Assembly: GCA_036556985.1 (NCBI GenBank)
Contig: DATBIK010000081.1
Coordinates: forward strand, 1-12,597
Source: JAPSGM01 sp036556985
Lineage (GTDB): Bacteria > Chloroflexota > Limnocylindria > QHBO01
Direction: 5' to 3'
DNA length: 12,597 nucleotides
The notes beneath the pieces were generated by a model. The model ran no database searches, was not told the origin of the DNA, and saw nothing but the letters and a program-made list of their open reading frames with translations. Both the position numbers and the translations under genes were made by a program. Shown here one piece after another: positions 12,352 through 12,597 of this stretch (position 1 is the first letter of the stretch; every line of letters starts with the position of its first letter).

Positions 12352-12597
12352 GTGACGAAGATCAAGTTCGGGACCGATGGCTGGCGCGCCGCCATCGCCG
12401 AGGACTACACCTTCCACAACGTCCGTCGCTGCGCCCGGGGTGTTGCCGAGTACCTCCACTCCATCGGCTCCGAGGACCGCGGCGTGGTCATCTGCCACGA
12501 CCGCCGCTTCGCCAGCGAGCATTTCGCGCGGGCCTGCGTCGAGGTGCTGGCCGCCCACGAGATCCGCAGCTTCGTGCCGCCCGAGGCGGTGCCCACC
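12352..12597 (+). CDS. Phosphoglucomutase/phosphomannomutase family, N-terminus (partial)
   Basis: The first 82 codons of a gene that runs off the window. The opening KIKFGTDGWRAAIAEDYTFHNVRR is the classic first strand and loop of the alpha-D-phosphohexomutase family (PGM/PMM/GlmM), followed by VVICHDRRFASEHFA, matching the second strand (usually GxDxR). The active-site phosphoserine loop (TASHNP) lies beyond the window. These enzymes interconvert sugar 6- and 1-phosphates. Next to manC, a phosphomannomutase supplying mannose-1-phosphate is attractive, but phosphoglucomutase or GlmM cannot be excluded. The start GTG 12352 gives the standard short N-terminus; GGAG lies 12 bases upstream, rather far. 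Confidence 0.85.
   Translation, partial: MTKIKFGTDGWRAAIAEDYTFHNVRRCARGVAEYLHSIGSEDRGVVICHDRRFASEHFARACVEVLAAHEIRSFVPPEAVPT

Overview
This window is about 12.6 kb of very GC-rich bacterial DNA, densely packed with mostly housekeeping genes. Strong G/C preference at third codon positions, short operons with ATGA overlaps, several probable leaderless starts and the gene content suggest a high-GC soil or freshwater lineage. A Chloroflexota group such as Limnocylindria/Ellin6529, or a deep actinobacterial lineage, would fit. This is an impression from style and cannot be settled without a phylogeny. I see no rRNA, tRNA, transposase, phage gene or true CRISPR array.

Layout. The first 64 bases are the 3' end of a gene with an aconitase-type C-terminus. 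A roughly 300-base gap follows, with a long stem-loop and a broken reading frame for a small membrane protein. Next is the operon apt (adenine phosphoribosyltransferase) - GNAT acetyltransferase - ahcY (S-adenosylhomocysteine hydrolase). A convergent gap full of TGGCCCG/CGGGCCA hairpins separates ahcY from a minus-strand MFS exporter. That exporter shares a 39-base divergent promoter region with a yibE/F-family membrane protein. Then come metK (SAM synthetase), a TPR-like protein of unknown function and proC (pyrroline-5-carboxylate reductase). A metallo-beta-lactamase-fold hydrolase follows; it has a good Shine-Dalgarno and somewhat different codon use, and its stop codon overlaps that of a convergent minus-strand pair. 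That pair is a 40-aa single-helix membrane peptide and a membrane-anchored protein of unknown function. A 329-base divergent gap with two near-identical direct repeats leads to manC (GDP-mannose pyrophosphorylase) and a DUF374/LPLAT-type acyltransferase. The window ends inside a phosphoglucomutase/phosphomannomutase-family gene.

How the genes fit together. metK makes SAM, ahcY removes the SAH left by methyl transfer, and apt salvages adenine, so the first half is largely the SAM cycle and purine salvage. manC, the sugar-phosphate mutase and the acyltransferase point to making activated mannose and envelope glycolipid or polysaccharide.

Most notable signals. (1) The word ACCGATG and its reverse complement occur 15 times, 10 of them as GACCGATG, far above composition expectation, enriched in non-coding DNA and abutting three start codons. 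(2) A 31-base direct repeat at exactly 50-base spacing lies upstream of manC, with a diverged inverted third copy. (3) Several -10-like hexamers sit 6-8 bases before start codons, suggesting leaderless transcripts. (4) A short coupled membrane-peptide gene lies on the minus strand near 9.9 kb. I found no convincing new multi-gene defence or biosynthetic system.
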